Shown: one piece after another, positions 1 through 11,935 of the stretch
Numbering within the stretch: the first letter of the stretch is position 1
Layout: each line of letters begins with the position of its first letter
Assembly: GCA_034509755.1 (NCBI GenBank)
Contig: CM067541.1
Coordinates: 22,432,001 to 22,496,000 of the forward strand
Length of the DNA: 64,000 nucleotides
Source of the DNA: Anisodus tanguticus
Lineage: Eukaryota; Streptophyta; Magnoliopsida; Solanales; Solanaceae
Direction: 5' to 3'
The notes under the pieces: generated by a model
What the model saw: only the letters and a program-made list of their open reading frames with translations
Databases searched by the model: none
Told to the model about the DNA's origin: nothing
Position numbers and translations under genes: made by a program

Positions 1-1800
1 CAGTATATCAACAGTTCAAATGCTAATAATAATGTGTATGAATGATATGAATATGTGTATACCATGCAACAACATAATCAATACAATCAGTATTATTAAA
101 TCCTTTTCAAGTATTTAGACGAGATGTAGAGTAGTGAATGCATGACAGGTAAAATCATAATAAGCTATCAAATATGGATACAAGCCCAAATAAGCAAAAA
201 TCATACCAACCTAAGTGGATTTATGCACCGCGCTCACATCCCGAAGGCTAAACACATAATCTCTGTCAGGTACAACATACTAGTTCATTTATTTACCCTT
301 TGTGTACATCGATACTCGTACAAGTGCTCGTCACCTCACTAGTACGGGACCCCAATTCCTATTAGTCCCCTTAATTAGCATACGAACACATAAACGCTAT
401 ATTAGAGTCTAGTAAGTCTCAATTTGCCTGTTTTCGGTGCCGAAGAATCACGCAACCGCTTTCCCATTTCTCTGAGCTTCCTCAGGATCCCACTCTATTC
501 AATTACGTTAACTAGATGAGATTACGAGTCTAACGGTGTCCATATTGATACCTACAACTAGAATCCCCGAACTAACCCAAAAAGGAAACTCCAGGCCCAC
601 AATAGCAAAATCCAAACTTTATTACCCCAAAAGTATGATAACATACTAAATAATCATATCCTTAAGTTAATTTGAAAACTAAACCCAATTGGACCTCAAT
701 TGCAAGATTAGGAAAAAGCCCCAATTCCAAACCCTAGAATTTATCCCCCCCCCCCCCAATTTCAAAAGAGTTTCTAATAATAAATTAACCATTAAACCTC
801 AACACCTAGCATGAATTATCACTATTTTACAATATTATAATCAACTAGTCAATATTCAATCCTTAATTCAAGATTCTTACCTTCTTATATAATCATGGAA
901 TTGTCATCCTTTCCCCCCCAATTAGAGATTACACTAAGATAGGAAACTCAAATGATTAAACAAAAATTAAAAGGATGGAATTATACCTCTAATGAAGAAC
1001 CCAATTGAAATCCTCAAGAAATTATATATTGGCCGAGCTCTAATCCCAAGAGAAGGTATTTTGGGGAATAAAATAGTTTTTAGGGCACTAAACACTTTAA
1101 TATGAAACAGCAGCAGAATAACAAGCCGCTGAGGTGAGGTCACTTAACCTTAAGATATGCGCCGGGGTTGAAATGACTCTGGAGAGGCGCACTCGCCTAT
1201 GCGAGAAAAGCATCCATAGAAGTAGAAGGCTCACATTTAGACGATACTCACATCTGCGAGCCAACCCTCGCAGAGGTGGACACGCAGAAGCGGATGGAGG
1301 GACGTTGGTAAGGGCACCAGAAACTAGCAACAACCTAAAGTTAGCCAACTCTACGCGAAACACCAGAAATACTCACAGGATCCCCCGAATACAAACCAAA
1401 CATGCATTTCTATCATAAAACACATTTCTGAACTGCTCGCGCACTTGAAATTCCTGAAAAAGGACTCTAAGGCTCGGGTTTCACCGAAGTCACCCCTTAA
1501 GTTCTAGTTTCACTATTTCACAAACCAAACACCCAAAACACACCAGTTGTATCAAGAACCGAACTGAAGGCTCGACTAAGTCATAAACATTGTTCCGGAG
1601 CTAATGGAACTGACGAAACTACGAAATGCATGCATTTACCCAAAAGTCAACTATGAGTCAAACCACTATATTCTCTTAACTTAGGAATTTCTGAACTCCT
1701 CAAAATGATCCGAAGCCCATCATATTACCTCGGGAACCATGTCACCATCCCCACAAGTCACAAACAAGCAAATAAAGGCTCGAGAATGGTAATTTAGTGG
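1..1800 (-). repeat. Ty3/gypsy-like LTR and flank remnant
   Basis: No gene is visible. The stretch at about 1130-1290 alternates forms of 'tgcgag' and 'cgcagaagcgga', and the following text (about 1440-1800) resembles a very common Solanaceae gypsy-type repeat in reverse orientation. The stretch 200-350 also looks like that family. There is a poly-C run near 747-758. Assigned from memory of repeat families, with no search, so the class is tentative. The short open frames at 1097-1418 on both strands are chance frames. Confidence 0.4.
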
Positions 1801-1817
1801 TTTCTAAGCAAAATAAC

Positions 1818-1895
1818 TTTTCGAGTCATTAGAATTCTACAACATGCGACTTGTCATTTTCGAGTCGTTAGAATTCTACAACATGCGACTTGTCA
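1818..1895. repeat. Two tandem copies of a 39-bp unit
   Basis: Two adjacent 39-bp units (1818-1856 and 1857-1895) differ by one base; each contains 'gaattctacaacatgcgact'. No coding potential. Confidence 0.9.
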
Positions 1896-1960
1896 GTTGA
1901 TCTACAATTTGAATGCAACTTGCTACAACTAAGATACAACTTACAAGTGCAAGTTGTATT

Positions 1961-2011
1961 TACAAGTGGGACAATTTACAAGTGGGACAATTTACAAGTT
2001 GGACAATGTAC
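1961..2011. repeat. Three tandem copies of a 17-bp unit
   Basis: Unit 'tacaagtgggacaattt' occurs three times head to tail, the third with two changes. It is a minisatellite just downstream of the 39-bp duplication. Confidence 0.85.
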
Positions 2012-2039
2012 ACTTCTAATAATGCATCCAAAAGACAAG

Positions 2040-2420
2040 TAGCCAAATAGTTTATAACTCCCCCTTGGATGTTTTATTAATAGATAATGTGCCTCGTTAA
2101 AACCTTACTAGAAAAAACCCTGTGGGAAAAATTCTAGTGTAGGAAAAATAGTACATATATCTAGTAATACACATTTCTAGTTGTCTCATTAAAAACCTTA
2201 TCAGAAAAATCCAATGGGATAAAATCTTGATTAATGAAAAAAGAGTACAACGCGTATTTTACTCCCCCTAATGGAGACATCAATTAACATCTCCGAGATG
2301 ATGCATTCAAATCTTGTATACCAACTTTTAAAAAGAATTGATAAGGCTCGACAAATAAGTCTTGGGCTCTAGTCAGATTCATGTGTTGACTTCTGGCTGG
2401 CTAGAAACAGTGTATGGACT
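2040..2420 (-). mobile_element. Degenerate Ty1/copia LTR remnant
   Basis: Read on the minus strand, the stretch contains purine-rich 'ccaagggggagt' followed by the 'ttaacgaggcacatta' and 'cccattggatttttctgat' phrases typical of plant copia 3' ends and LTRs. No RT or integrase coding remains nearby. The assignment is by pattern only. Confidence 0.4.
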
Positions 2421-3280
2421 TTGCGAGTCCCCGTGGGTGTACAGATCATAATAAAACCTTGACATATTGTATACGGGTTGAGAAAGGTATATTGCATATG
2501 CATTACACTCATATCATACATACTTATGCCATTTCATTAATAAACTGTGATTGGACTTGTATTGCCGAAAATGAGTGGTCCGCCTTAACCATCCTATGCT
2601 CCAAGATTCCACCTGAATAGACCGAATACCTGCATCCACATAAAATATGCAGGAAGCGTAACATGAGTACACAACATACCCCCGTAGGCATCATAGGCCG
2701 AGAACGGCAAAAGATACATAACAGATATAAACATCAAGTTGACTCTCAAATATGTTATATTCTAGGCAGTTCAACTAGTCACGTAAGTCACTTTATTCAC
2801 ATATGAGATCATGAGTTATATAAATCACCTAGTTTATATAAGGGTCAATCATAGTCAAGTACACTTCCATTCATGTAGCAGACAAGGATTTTGGTATCAA
2901 TACCCACCGATCTGACATTCTTTCTAACTCACATTCATATTTAACCCCATTTACCCGACATAACACATTCAATAAGCAAGTTGACACTTAGTACACAACA
3001 TCATCTTAAGAATTCTTTCCAAGGGTATAATAATTAGGCTGACCATAACCACCTTAGCTCTTTTACTAACTTTATCCTTTAGACTTAATTACGACTTTAT
3101 GCATTTACGGGCATGACAACTATTAGTTCATTAAATGTCCTCAACAAGTTTCTAGCTAGATGATTTACCAAATGACACTATCAATCACCAAATAATTCAC
3201 AGATACACATAGTTCCCTTTGTTACGGTTCACTTTTACGCAGAGACAAAGAAACTACTAATTGGTTGTTGGTGCTCTAAG
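2420..3280. other. Repeat-derived intergenic sequence, no gene
   Basis: AT-rich with no convincing coding. Phrases such as 'ccgtaggcatcataggccg' look like old gypsy-type LTR text. Nothing else can be supported. Confidence 0.3.
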
Positions 3281-3500
3281 TCAAATAATTATTTTTAGAG
3301 TCGCCACCTAATTTATAGGTAAATTAGGAAAATCGAGTTAAAAGGGTTTATTCGAAAATCTGTAAAAATCTTAAGGCAGAGTCAAGGTAAGGGTTTTGGT
3401 GATCCCCCAAGGAAGGTGTCAGAAACCTCAGTATTAAAGATCCGTAGAATACTGTTAACCTTTGTGTTCTATAGCATGTTTAAAATTTATAAATTGCTTA
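3280..3500 (+). repeat. Gypsy-type conserved block ('gagtcgccacctaat')
   Basis: Begins 'agagtcgccacctaattta' and continues with 'ggtaagggttttggtgat' and 'aaggaaggtgtcagaaacc'. The same motif order (rule-like spacing of 'caccacctaatta', 'gggtaagggtt' and 'aagggaaggggtta') recurs in reverse orientation at 46410-46600, at the left end of the insertion in GAUT copy 2. They look like two members of one large LTR-element family. Confidence 0.45.
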
Positions 3501-5030
3501 AAATGTTTAAATTCATAAAAAATTATCATTAATTTATCTCAAACTCAAGGGTTTGGAAAAACCAAGGAATTAAATTCCACCTAAAAATGGTTTGTATAGG
3601 GGTAATTTAGTCAACTTATTTTCGTACTAAGAACACTCAAGAATTAACTTGAGTAGAACTCCTGAGGATTGTTAGCTATATGCCTTATACAACTTGATGT
3701 GTTTGGTATCTTTATGGTATAGAGGACTTGCGTATTGCAATGTCTACGTGTAGGCTGATTGGTAATCTCTTAGATCTACTACGTAAACAATATGATTATT
3801 TCGGCCTTTGAATTGCTAGTGATAGGATTATGTGGTGTCAACTTGGTATTCATCTCTAATTGTGTAGCTTCCATCGTTGTCGACCTATGATGTCTACGGG
3901 GGTACGTTGTGTACTCATTCTACGCTTGTTGCATCTTTTCTAGATACATGTATTCAATCTATCAGGTTGCAGTTTGGAGCACGGGGAGCTGAGGCAGACT
4001 ACCTTGTTCAATGGCATTAGCTTTTATCTTATGTAATTGTTCCCTTTATTTGGGCAGTATTGTATACTTCGCATACATACTTTGTATTTTAGAGTCCTTG
4101 TATAAGTCAGACCAGGTTATGGGGATGAAAGGTTGTGGTACGAATTCGGTGCTCTTGTAAATTAATGAATTTCTTCATGATTGTAATTTATTTTCTTCCG
4201 CATTTCTTTTTTTTAAACCTTCTAAAAAGCTATTTGGGAATTGGTTTGCCTACCGGGGAGATTGTGTAGGTGATAGGTAATGGATTGTAAGGTTAATACA
4301 TCAGGAATTTAAGGATGGTAAGTAGCATGATATGACAGATAGAGGTTCGATGAGGTCTCTACAGTTGTGGGCGAGTAAGAGAGAGTACAATAAAGATTCG
4401 ATGTATTTAGAGTTCATGGGTTCTATCAGGCTAGCGCATCGGGTAGAATTTGAAGAACAGAAAGATTGCAATCATAAGGTGTAGTTCTTCGGTGCTAAGT
4501 AAATGACTTAGATAGGATCTAGCTCTTGGAGTCATGGGTGACGGCACATGATTGATTGTTCATGAGAAAAGAGATGGAAGATGTCACATCATGCTTATGG
4601 GAAGCGTACTAGTTATTTTGGAATAAGTTTGGATGACTATCGATAATTTAGAAATTTGAGCAGTCATTTCCGAGACAGAATTGTTCATTTGGGGTCGGGT
4701 GACCTATGTTATATTGACTAGAGGATTTTTGGCATCCTAGTAAAGCACTGACAAGGGTTTGAGGGATTTCAATTCGAAATAGAGGTAAGACAGTGTTATT
4801 GGTCCTCATTGAAATTGCAAGTAGGATTGAAGATATTCTTCGTATAACAACGAGTCAGATAGTTCTAATGGATTATGCTGGTACTTGGTATGCATTGAGG
4901 AGGTACGAATGGTTAGGGGACGTCTTTAGAGTGATCATCTGATTTTCTTCGGATTTGGCACGGTAGGGTAATCAGTGGGTATGCTTGTAATATGGTGATT
5001 TGGAGTCTCGAGAAGAAATGGGCAATGGAT
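3500..5030. other. No gene seen; likely LTR-element debris
   Basis: About 1.5 kb without a plausible gene. The stretch 3880-4200 (including 'gtctacgggggtacgttg') resembles the end of a gypsy-type LTR. Stops are frequent in all frames. Confidence 0.3.
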
Positions 5031-5035
5031 TTTGA

Positions 5036-5840
5036 CTAAGTGATTTTGATTTCGGGATACAGTACTAATGAGACTGAAATTAGCACAATGGGTCTGATCA
5101 ACCAACCAGTTGAAACCTTGAATGGCATGGCCGCTACTTCTGGGTGCCCCTGAAACTCTAAACACATAGGCGAGTGATCAGAGAACAAAGGTTCCAAAGC
5201 AGAAGCATGTAGGAAGGCATTCTCAGCATCCATTCAGCATTCACTAACACTGTCAATTTTGCTGCATATAGATCCATTATTCCATGTATAGTTCCTTCCC
5301 CAGTCAAGCATAAAGTTTCTAAAATCTCTGACTTCAATGTCCTGCACATTATTTCGTAAGATTCTGTCATTGATTTCGGGTATGGAATTGAAGTCTCATT
5401 ACAATCCAAGGCCCCTGAGTACAATTAGCTAATACTCTTAGCTCTCTCTACATTGATTTCCTGTCATCAATTGTATGAAACCCATAAATAGATGTAAAGC
5501 TAAATTCCACCTGCATATCCTTGACATAGACTGTGCCATGTATTAGTTGCGCTTGTAGCAAATCCACTTTATATGAAATATAGGAAGGATCCCACAAGAG
5601 CCAGATCCTACCCCTACCAGTATCATCATAATTGGAGCATCATTCCCAGTTCCTACCTAGCTTTTTAACAATCTGCCTAGCCAAGTGATGTTTTACCCTA
5701 TGTTCTACAATTGCAACAATAACTACTTTATTATCTCTAAGAAACTTAAAAAGTTCCTTATGTTTATAAGCTTGATTCCAAGTCACTAAATTCATCCGGA
5801 ATGGGTAGGTATTATCCCATCTCCACCCCCCCCCCCCCAC
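5036..5840 (-). pseudogene. LINE endonuclease domain fragment
   Basis: Minus-strand translation at 5840-5640 gives MNLVTWNQAYKHKELFKFL followed by 'VVIVAIVEHRVK', the start of the DNase I-like endonuclease of plant LINEs, where an N/S-WN start and an E-H-R motif are expected. Further along, in shifted frames, 5233-5036 gives 'SDHSPMCLEF', the conserved SDH motif near the end of the same domain. Frame changes between the pieces and loss of the reverse transcriptase show a dead fragment. It runs from high to low coordinates and stops near 5036. The adjoining poly-C run (5826-5838) lies at its 5' side. Confidence 0.75.
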
Positions 5841-5879
5841 CTTTGCTACTAGGTATTATACTTTTTAACATTAAAAATA

Positions 5880-6010
5880 TTTTAAATCTTTAAATTAAAT
5901 TACTGAAATCTTCATATTAGTAAATAAAGTTTTCACAATAATATTTAAGTTAATGTATTGCAAACACATAAATAACATTTTATTAACTTGAATTAATTCT
6001 TACGAGTATA

Positions 6011-6080
<70 letters not shown>

Positions 6081-8820
6081 GTACTATGTAAAGTTAAATA
6101 CTTTATGTCTTTTAAGAATATCATATTTCAAATAACAAGTATGAGCAAAAGTCTTTTACTAAAAAACAAATTAGCTAACATGTAAGGTATGCAAAATGCA
6201 AGGAGTGCCAATCAGTTTAGGAAAAACGGGCAATCCTCACAATAAATGAAAATAGTATCTTCTATTCGATTTATTAGAACACTCAAATAGTTATTAATTG
6301 CTTAATTTCCTCAAATTTCCAAAATGTCTCTTGGGAGACAACTCGATTAAATTGGTTGAAATTTCTAAATAGAAAATGTCAAGGACCAAAACAGAAAAAA
6401 TATCATAAAGGAATACATTTTGTGTAATTTTTACCTCCATATCAAGCTCTTACTCTTTGCCCGATTCAGTAACTGCAAATGGAACTACATTGAGCATTTG
6501 TATCACTTTTAGTTTGGCATAGTTATTAGAGACATCATGCTCCAACCTTTACTACTAGGAGTTCTCCATGACTTCTTTTGATGCATAGTTATTTTAGAGC
6601 CAGCATAAGCATCTTCCTCCAGCAACTTAGTAGTTGAACCACGTGTACATGGAGTAGAATAATATTGCGGACAATTTGGCTAAGCATGGTTCTCACACTT
6701 AGTGATGCTCGTCTGCGAGTGTTTGATGTATCACCCCCTTTTGTAGCAGAGGTTGAAGCTGACAAGCCAGGCGACACTTTTTGTAGTTCTTCAACTTGTA
6801 ATTCTAGTAGTCGTAGTAGCGTAATAGTTCTGGTAGCTTTAGATTATCAATTCGTACTCATAGTAGTAGTAGTCGTAATAGTTTTCGTAGCTTTAGCTTA
6901 TCTAGTTTAGCAAACATGGGAAATCATGCCCCAGCACCTTGTGCTCCTACTGTTCTGAACAATCCTGTAACTCCTCTTGGTACTCTATTGTAGTAAAGCA
7001 GTACGGGAAGTAAATAAATATTACAAGTGTTCGAAAGGATGAACAAACATTCAATATTCAGAAATTGAATCTTGTTGAACAAATAGGTCAATCTTCAAAA
7101 CTGCCGCAGGCTTGTTGAGTCATCAATCTTAATAACCTGAAATCAAGAAACAACTAAATCTGGATGGTTACAACGTTGTGTATTGAGTCGAGTGATTGCA
7201 CTGTGTCCTTAAGACAAGATTGCCCTGTATATATGCTTTTACGTTAGCGGGCAATAGTCTTCCAAGATAAAACAACACTTTAATCTCAACGCTACAAAGC
7301 CAATAGGTTGAGTCTGACGAAAAAAACAAATACGAATCGACTTGCTAAAGATATGGAAAAGGAAGGAAGAGTTTTTGTTTTCTCTTCTGTTTTGTCTCTG
7401 TGTATATAGTGTGTCTCTGTTGTGTATATCTTGTATATATGTGTCTTTCCTCACTGTTTGGCAGTGTTTTTCGTGACTGTTTTGCAGTTTTGTTCACTGT
7501 TTTGTGCTATTTTTCTCTCACGTTTTTTAGCCAAAGGAGGCATCAATATATAGCATGGAGGAGGGACTCCTCAACTGCCACAAACATGGCTGTAAATAGT
7601 CATTAGGAGGGTTGTTAATGGCCATTAGGGAGGCTGAAAATGACAGGTTTAATACCATTAGTGAGGCTGATTTATGGTCATGAAGGAGGGTTGTTTATGG
7701 AGTAGTTAACAGCCAAGTAATGGCTGGTTAATGCTCTAAAAAAATAGTCCAAACGGTAGGCAGAAAGTTTTTGCCTTCCGTCTTTCCCAAAATCAACTTT
7801 TCAGAAACTCTAGGGACTAAACTGTAAATATTAAATAATTTGGGGTCCAAAAAGATAATATCAGAAAGTCCCCACAACCCACGACCGGACGGGACGGGCA
7901 GGCGGCGGCGGCGCGCGTGTGGGTTTAGCCTTGAACCCAAGCACATCTAGGTCCTCCCTCCTTTAAACACATGGGATACCCCTTGGGGTCCCAAACCCTT
8001 ACCACTTTAGAGACTTATAAAGTGAGCAATTCTTCTTTTTCCCACCGATGTAGTAGATTTTTCCCACACCATATTTTCATGCCTCACACACCTTACTTAG
8101 TGGACCAATATCTCTTTCATTTCTCAACGAAATTTGACGATTCTTGGCCCTACGGTCATCTACTCACTTAGTAGATTATGCATGTGAGAAGAGACAAAGC
8201 CTCCAACATGCGGAACACTAGTGTTTAATTCATTAAATATGGATGGATGCACCTCCCCGCCAAAGGCAAATTTCCAACCACTCCTTCCACGGAGAACTCC
8301 AACTCTGATGGGCTTCCCATGCCATTAGCTCCCTAAACTGTTTTGATGTAGTTTAATGATAGTATAGTCTCTTTCACAAAAAAAAAAAAAAGTATGCAAA
8401 ATGCATGTCCTATATGAGAAAAGGACTCATCTCCTTTACATTTAGGTTATAAAACACGTGATGCTTGAAGTGCGATAATATTTCCTATACAAGAGGACTC
8501 CTCAAACTCAAAGGCCGCTCTTTGGATGCTTTCTCCACTGTCGCACTTTTACAAAGAAGAAATCTAGTCCTATACATTGCCTAGGCCTTGGAGCATGCCT
8601 TTTTTTTTTAATTAATTATAAACAGTCTTCACTGGTCATTGATGTGCAAAAAGTTACAATTTGATTCTGGCATTCCAAATTTTGTACATGATCATTGAGG
8701 TGAGGTTTCTAATCTATATCCTACCTAAAGGATAGCAAAAAAACAAAGTTAGCTCAAGGAGGATCATAGATGATGTTAGAAGGATTTGTGGGCTTTATTC
8801 TAAAGTAGGTCAGTTCCATT
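5880..8820. other. Intergenic, no supported gene
   Basis: AT-rich DNA. 6665-6910 is open but low-complexity (Val/Ile/Ser runs from 'gtagtagtagtcgtaat'). 7590-7730 has loosely repeated 'cattagggaggctg' phrases. 7890-7925 is a short GC-rich patch containing 'ggcggcggcggcgcg'. None of this supports a gene. Confidence 0.35.
6010..6080. repeat. (AAT)n microsatellite
   Basis: About 23 uninterrupted AAT triplets. A simple repeat, likely length-polymorphic. Confidence 0.97.
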
Positions 8821-8832
8821 TATCCATATTTA

Positions 8833-9215
8833 CTAAACCCCTTGTGTGTATAGAAAGATAAGAGAAAAGGTTGAAGATCCTGATTCCTTCATTTTGTGGC
8901 TTAGAGTTGCGAGACTGTCAGCTGGCCTATTTGCTTTTCTGAAGCCGTGATTGATGTTGAAACTCTGATCTTCAATCATTTTCTGAATTCCATTGATCTG
9001 ATTGCTGGTCTTTATGGAGGTTTCCAATTTCTTTTGATATACTTGACTAGTAAAAGTGAATCAGATTCCCCTATGGCCATGTCTGGCACACCATTTCAGT
9101 CTAAAAAGTAGTGTCTCAACTTCTGCATAATTGCTTGTTCCTGCTCCTAGGGAAATGGGGTAGGCAGAAATGAAATTTCCATCCTGGTCTATAATGATTC
9201 CTCCACCTCCACATT
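8833..9215 (-). pseudogene. LINE-type RNase H domain fragment
   Basis: Minus-strand translation from about 9215 gives 'GGGGIIIDQDGNF', then 'SLGAGTSNYAEVETLLFRL', a stop, and later 'RKANRPADSLATLSHK'. This is the order of an RNase H fold as found at the 3' end of plant LINEs: the first Asp region, the catalytic Glu in 'AEVETL', and the C-terminal 'R-ANRPAD' motif. A TGA sits between the two halves, so it is broken. It cannot belong to the endonuclease fragment at 5.0-5.8 kb, because on the minus strand an RNase H should lie at lower coordinates than the endonuclease. Confidence 0.75.
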
Positions 9216-9239
9216 GACCTATGTTTTGGGATCGGAATA

Positions 9240-11590
9240 ATCAGCGTGTCATGCGGAAGTTAATAATTGGTGAACGACGATAAATCGGACAACAAAAAAA
9301 TATATTAACATATGTATTATAAACTTGATATGATTTGGCCAATTGGCCTACATATGACAAAACTAATTAAAAGGTATAAAAATTATTAAGAGAAAATCTC
9401 CTTCTAAACAAGACTTTTTAAACGACTACATTATGGATATTTTTCTGTGTTGTAGTTGTGGGAATGATGTCTTCAATTTATAGATGTCTAAAAAATTTCC
9501 ACCAAGACAAGAAATAGACAAATATGGAAGAAAATTAAATTTTCCTTACGGAAAAAGTAAAAGCATTTATTGTAATTATTTAACTTTCGTTCAAAAGAAA
9601 AGTAAAACTCAAATATGATAAGAAAATCAAGACAGAAACCTAACAGACCAAGTGTGCCCTTTAGGTCGTCTCAATCGCAGCACAGAGATGCTGTTGACAT
9701 ACCGTCTGAAGTCGGTTCAGGTCTCTCTACGGAGACTCATCCTCATGTCGTGGGGTGTACTCCTCTCCCTAATGATAATAAAAGATGTCAGGCTAATACA
9801 TGGTACCATCTGCTCGACGCTCGAATAAACCTCCACTTATCTGTATGAGCTCGGTCTCAAGCACGTGATAACAATCGTAGTCACAAGAACATTAGACTAA
9901 ATAAGAGGATAAAAATGTGACCAATACAAACACTAGCATTTTAAGATCATTGAGTGTAATTCCCTAAGATCAACTACCAACTTTTTTTTATTGTGATTTA
10001 GGAGTGTGCATGAGTTTCTCCTTTTTTTTATTTTCTATATTTAAGAGGGGCATAACTCGGCTTGTGTGTGAAATCAATATAAGGAGTTAGTGTGTGTGGT
10101 AAAAAAAAAATTGATAAGCATTTTGTGTTAAAATGACTAAAATGTCCTTTAAATTATTTACAAAAAATATAGATATAAAACTTAAAAGTAATTTTACATA
10201 AAAATGACAAATGGCAGAAATAGATTAGAGAAATAATTAAGAGTTATGTTTTGGGACGAGTATTTTAAGATTACAGAAAAAATAACAGGGATATAATAAA
10301 AAAATATTTGGTAAAATCAAAAATATTTATAAGCTGTAAAATTATAAATTACGAGTGATCAACATACTTGTAATTGATGACAAACTAACACACGTAACAT
10401 AACACATCTTTAAGAGTCTATACATTGGTTGTTAGACGATATAAGGAAATCATAAACACGATGGATGAGAAAGGCTCCAAAATCTCAAGCTCCTAACCTA
10501 TGGAAGCAGGAAAAAAACTCTCATCACTTCTTAAAAGCAATAGATTAAAGTATAGGATATGATGGTGTGATAATTTAAATCAACAAAAAAAAAAAATTAG
10601 TATATAGAATGTTTATTTTTTGTTATAATGACGAGAGTCTTGCGATTTTATATAACAAAGCAAATTTGTGTCATTTTGATAGGGAAAAAATAGTTTAGTA
10701 GCCATTTATGAAATCTACCCATTATTCACTCATTTTTTATCGTCCATCAAGATTGATTTTTTTTTGTTTTTATTCGTTGTTCGATATACGTATTGGATAT
10801 CGACTAAATTCGAATTGTGGTTGAAAAGTCTCATATTAAGAGGTAAAGCCCTCCCTAACAAAGACAACTTCATATTCAGAATTCGAACGCGAAATATCTT
10901 ATTAAGGATAAAGAAATACTGACTACTTTATCACAAGTGATCATTAACGAATGAATCAATATAAATTTATAAGTTCACGACATGTCTACATTTATAAGTT
11001 CGCGACATGGGAAAAGGATCAAATCACTACTTGGCTTCGGATATTGTCTACATTTAATCTCTATTATACTATCCAGCGAAATTTACCTCTATTGTTATAC
11101 TATCAGGCAAAATTTACCAGTAATGCTAGCAAACTTTTAATAACACCCCCAGAACAACAACCTCATTCATTAATTTAATATATTTCTAATTATTAAATTA
11201 TTATTTATGAAATGAACTCAAAAAGAGCTATACACTGTTGGAATTTAATAATTTACACGTATAGAATTATTATTTATGGAATAAATCCAAAAATGGCTTT
11301 TAACCTATTTGATCGTTCGATAAAAAATAATTAATGTCACTAGTCAAATATACATTAATTATATATAAAATATATATATTATATATAATATATAAAAAAA
11401 TATATATTTACGAACTATTTATTATGACGAGAGAATATAAACTACTCCAATCAAAATTTCCAACAAAAATATCATATGAGAATGTGTCATTTCAAAAGTT
11501 CATGTTTCCCTACCTCAAAATTAACAATTTTAGCAATATGTACACAATAATTATACATACCTAAAAGTTAAATAATTCTACGTTCTCCAA
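9240..11590. other. AT-rich intergenic region upstream of GAUT
   Basis: No gene is supported. 9615-9848 has higher GC than its surroundings but its open frame matches nothing I know. 11360-11410 is an imperfect TATATA tract. Confidence 0.3.
10790..10945 (-). repeat. SINE-like repeat fragment
   Basis: Contains 'ggtaaagccctccctaaca' and, reversed, 'gttcgaattctg', resembling a pol III B box in a dispersed plant repeat ('shown as aagacaacttcatattcag'). Recognised by eye only. Related phrasing recurs at about 20930-21000 and 51360-51420. Confidence 0.35.
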
Positions 11591-11594
11591 AAAG

Positions 11595-11601
11595 TATATA
11601 A
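11595..11601 (+). promoter_or_regulatory. Candidate TATA box of GAUT copy 1
   Basis: TATATAA lies 341 bases upstream of the GAUT start codon, just before a pyrimidine-rich leader-like stretch (11620-11660). Position and sequence fit a plant TATA box, but the transcription start is not observable. Confidence 0.4.
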
Positions 11602-11686
11602 CTCCATTTTTTTGCCCTTTTTGACTCTCATCCTTCTTTCTCCTTTGAATCTCATTCCCTTCACCTGCACTTCACGAGTCACGAAC

Positions 11687-11734
11687 ATGGCACCACATCT
11701 ATCTCCGCTTTCTTCGCTTCTTTTCTTTAATTAA
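11687..11734 (+). other. Possible 15-codon upstream ORF in GAUT leader
   Basis: If transcription starts near 11630, the leader contains an ATG at 11687 in good context (aacATGGca), ending at TAA 11732-11734. It encodes a short Leu/Ser/Pro/Phe-rich peptide, MAPHLSPLSSLLFFN. It may modulate translation, but its presence in the mRNA is unproven. Confidence 0.3.
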
Positions 11735-11825
11735 AATTAAATAAATAAATTCATTCCCAAATAAATTAATCAAAATAAAAAATACCCACATAGATCCCAT
11801 TTGACCCAAAATACAAAACCAGAAA

Positions 11826-11834
11826 AAACCCTAG
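11826..11834 (+). promoter_or_regulatory. telo-box-like motif
   Basis: 'aaaccctag' about 100 bases upstream of the GAUT ATG matches the plant telo-box, common in 5' regions of growth-linked genes. A single short motif, so weak evidence. Confidence 0.35.
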
Positions 11835-11935
11835 TCTTGTTTATTTTTCAAGAACTCTGTATTTTCATATACCCTTTTTTAATCTAAATCCATACATAAA
11901 AAATTTAGTGTTATTTGAGTTCATTTTACATGTAA

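Noticed and set aside
1097..1418. Overlapping open frames on both strands of about 90 residues
   Set aside because: Locally GC-rich repeat sequence; no recognisable protein and typical of a dispersed gypsy-type repeat.
1818..2011. CRISPR-like direct repeats
   Set aside because: Repeats are adjacent without unique spacers, in a plant nuclear context; simple tandem duplication.
6665..6910. 81-residue open frame on the plus strand
   Set aside because: Low-complexity Val/Ile/Ser from a degenerate gtagtagt repeat; no motif and no paralogue.
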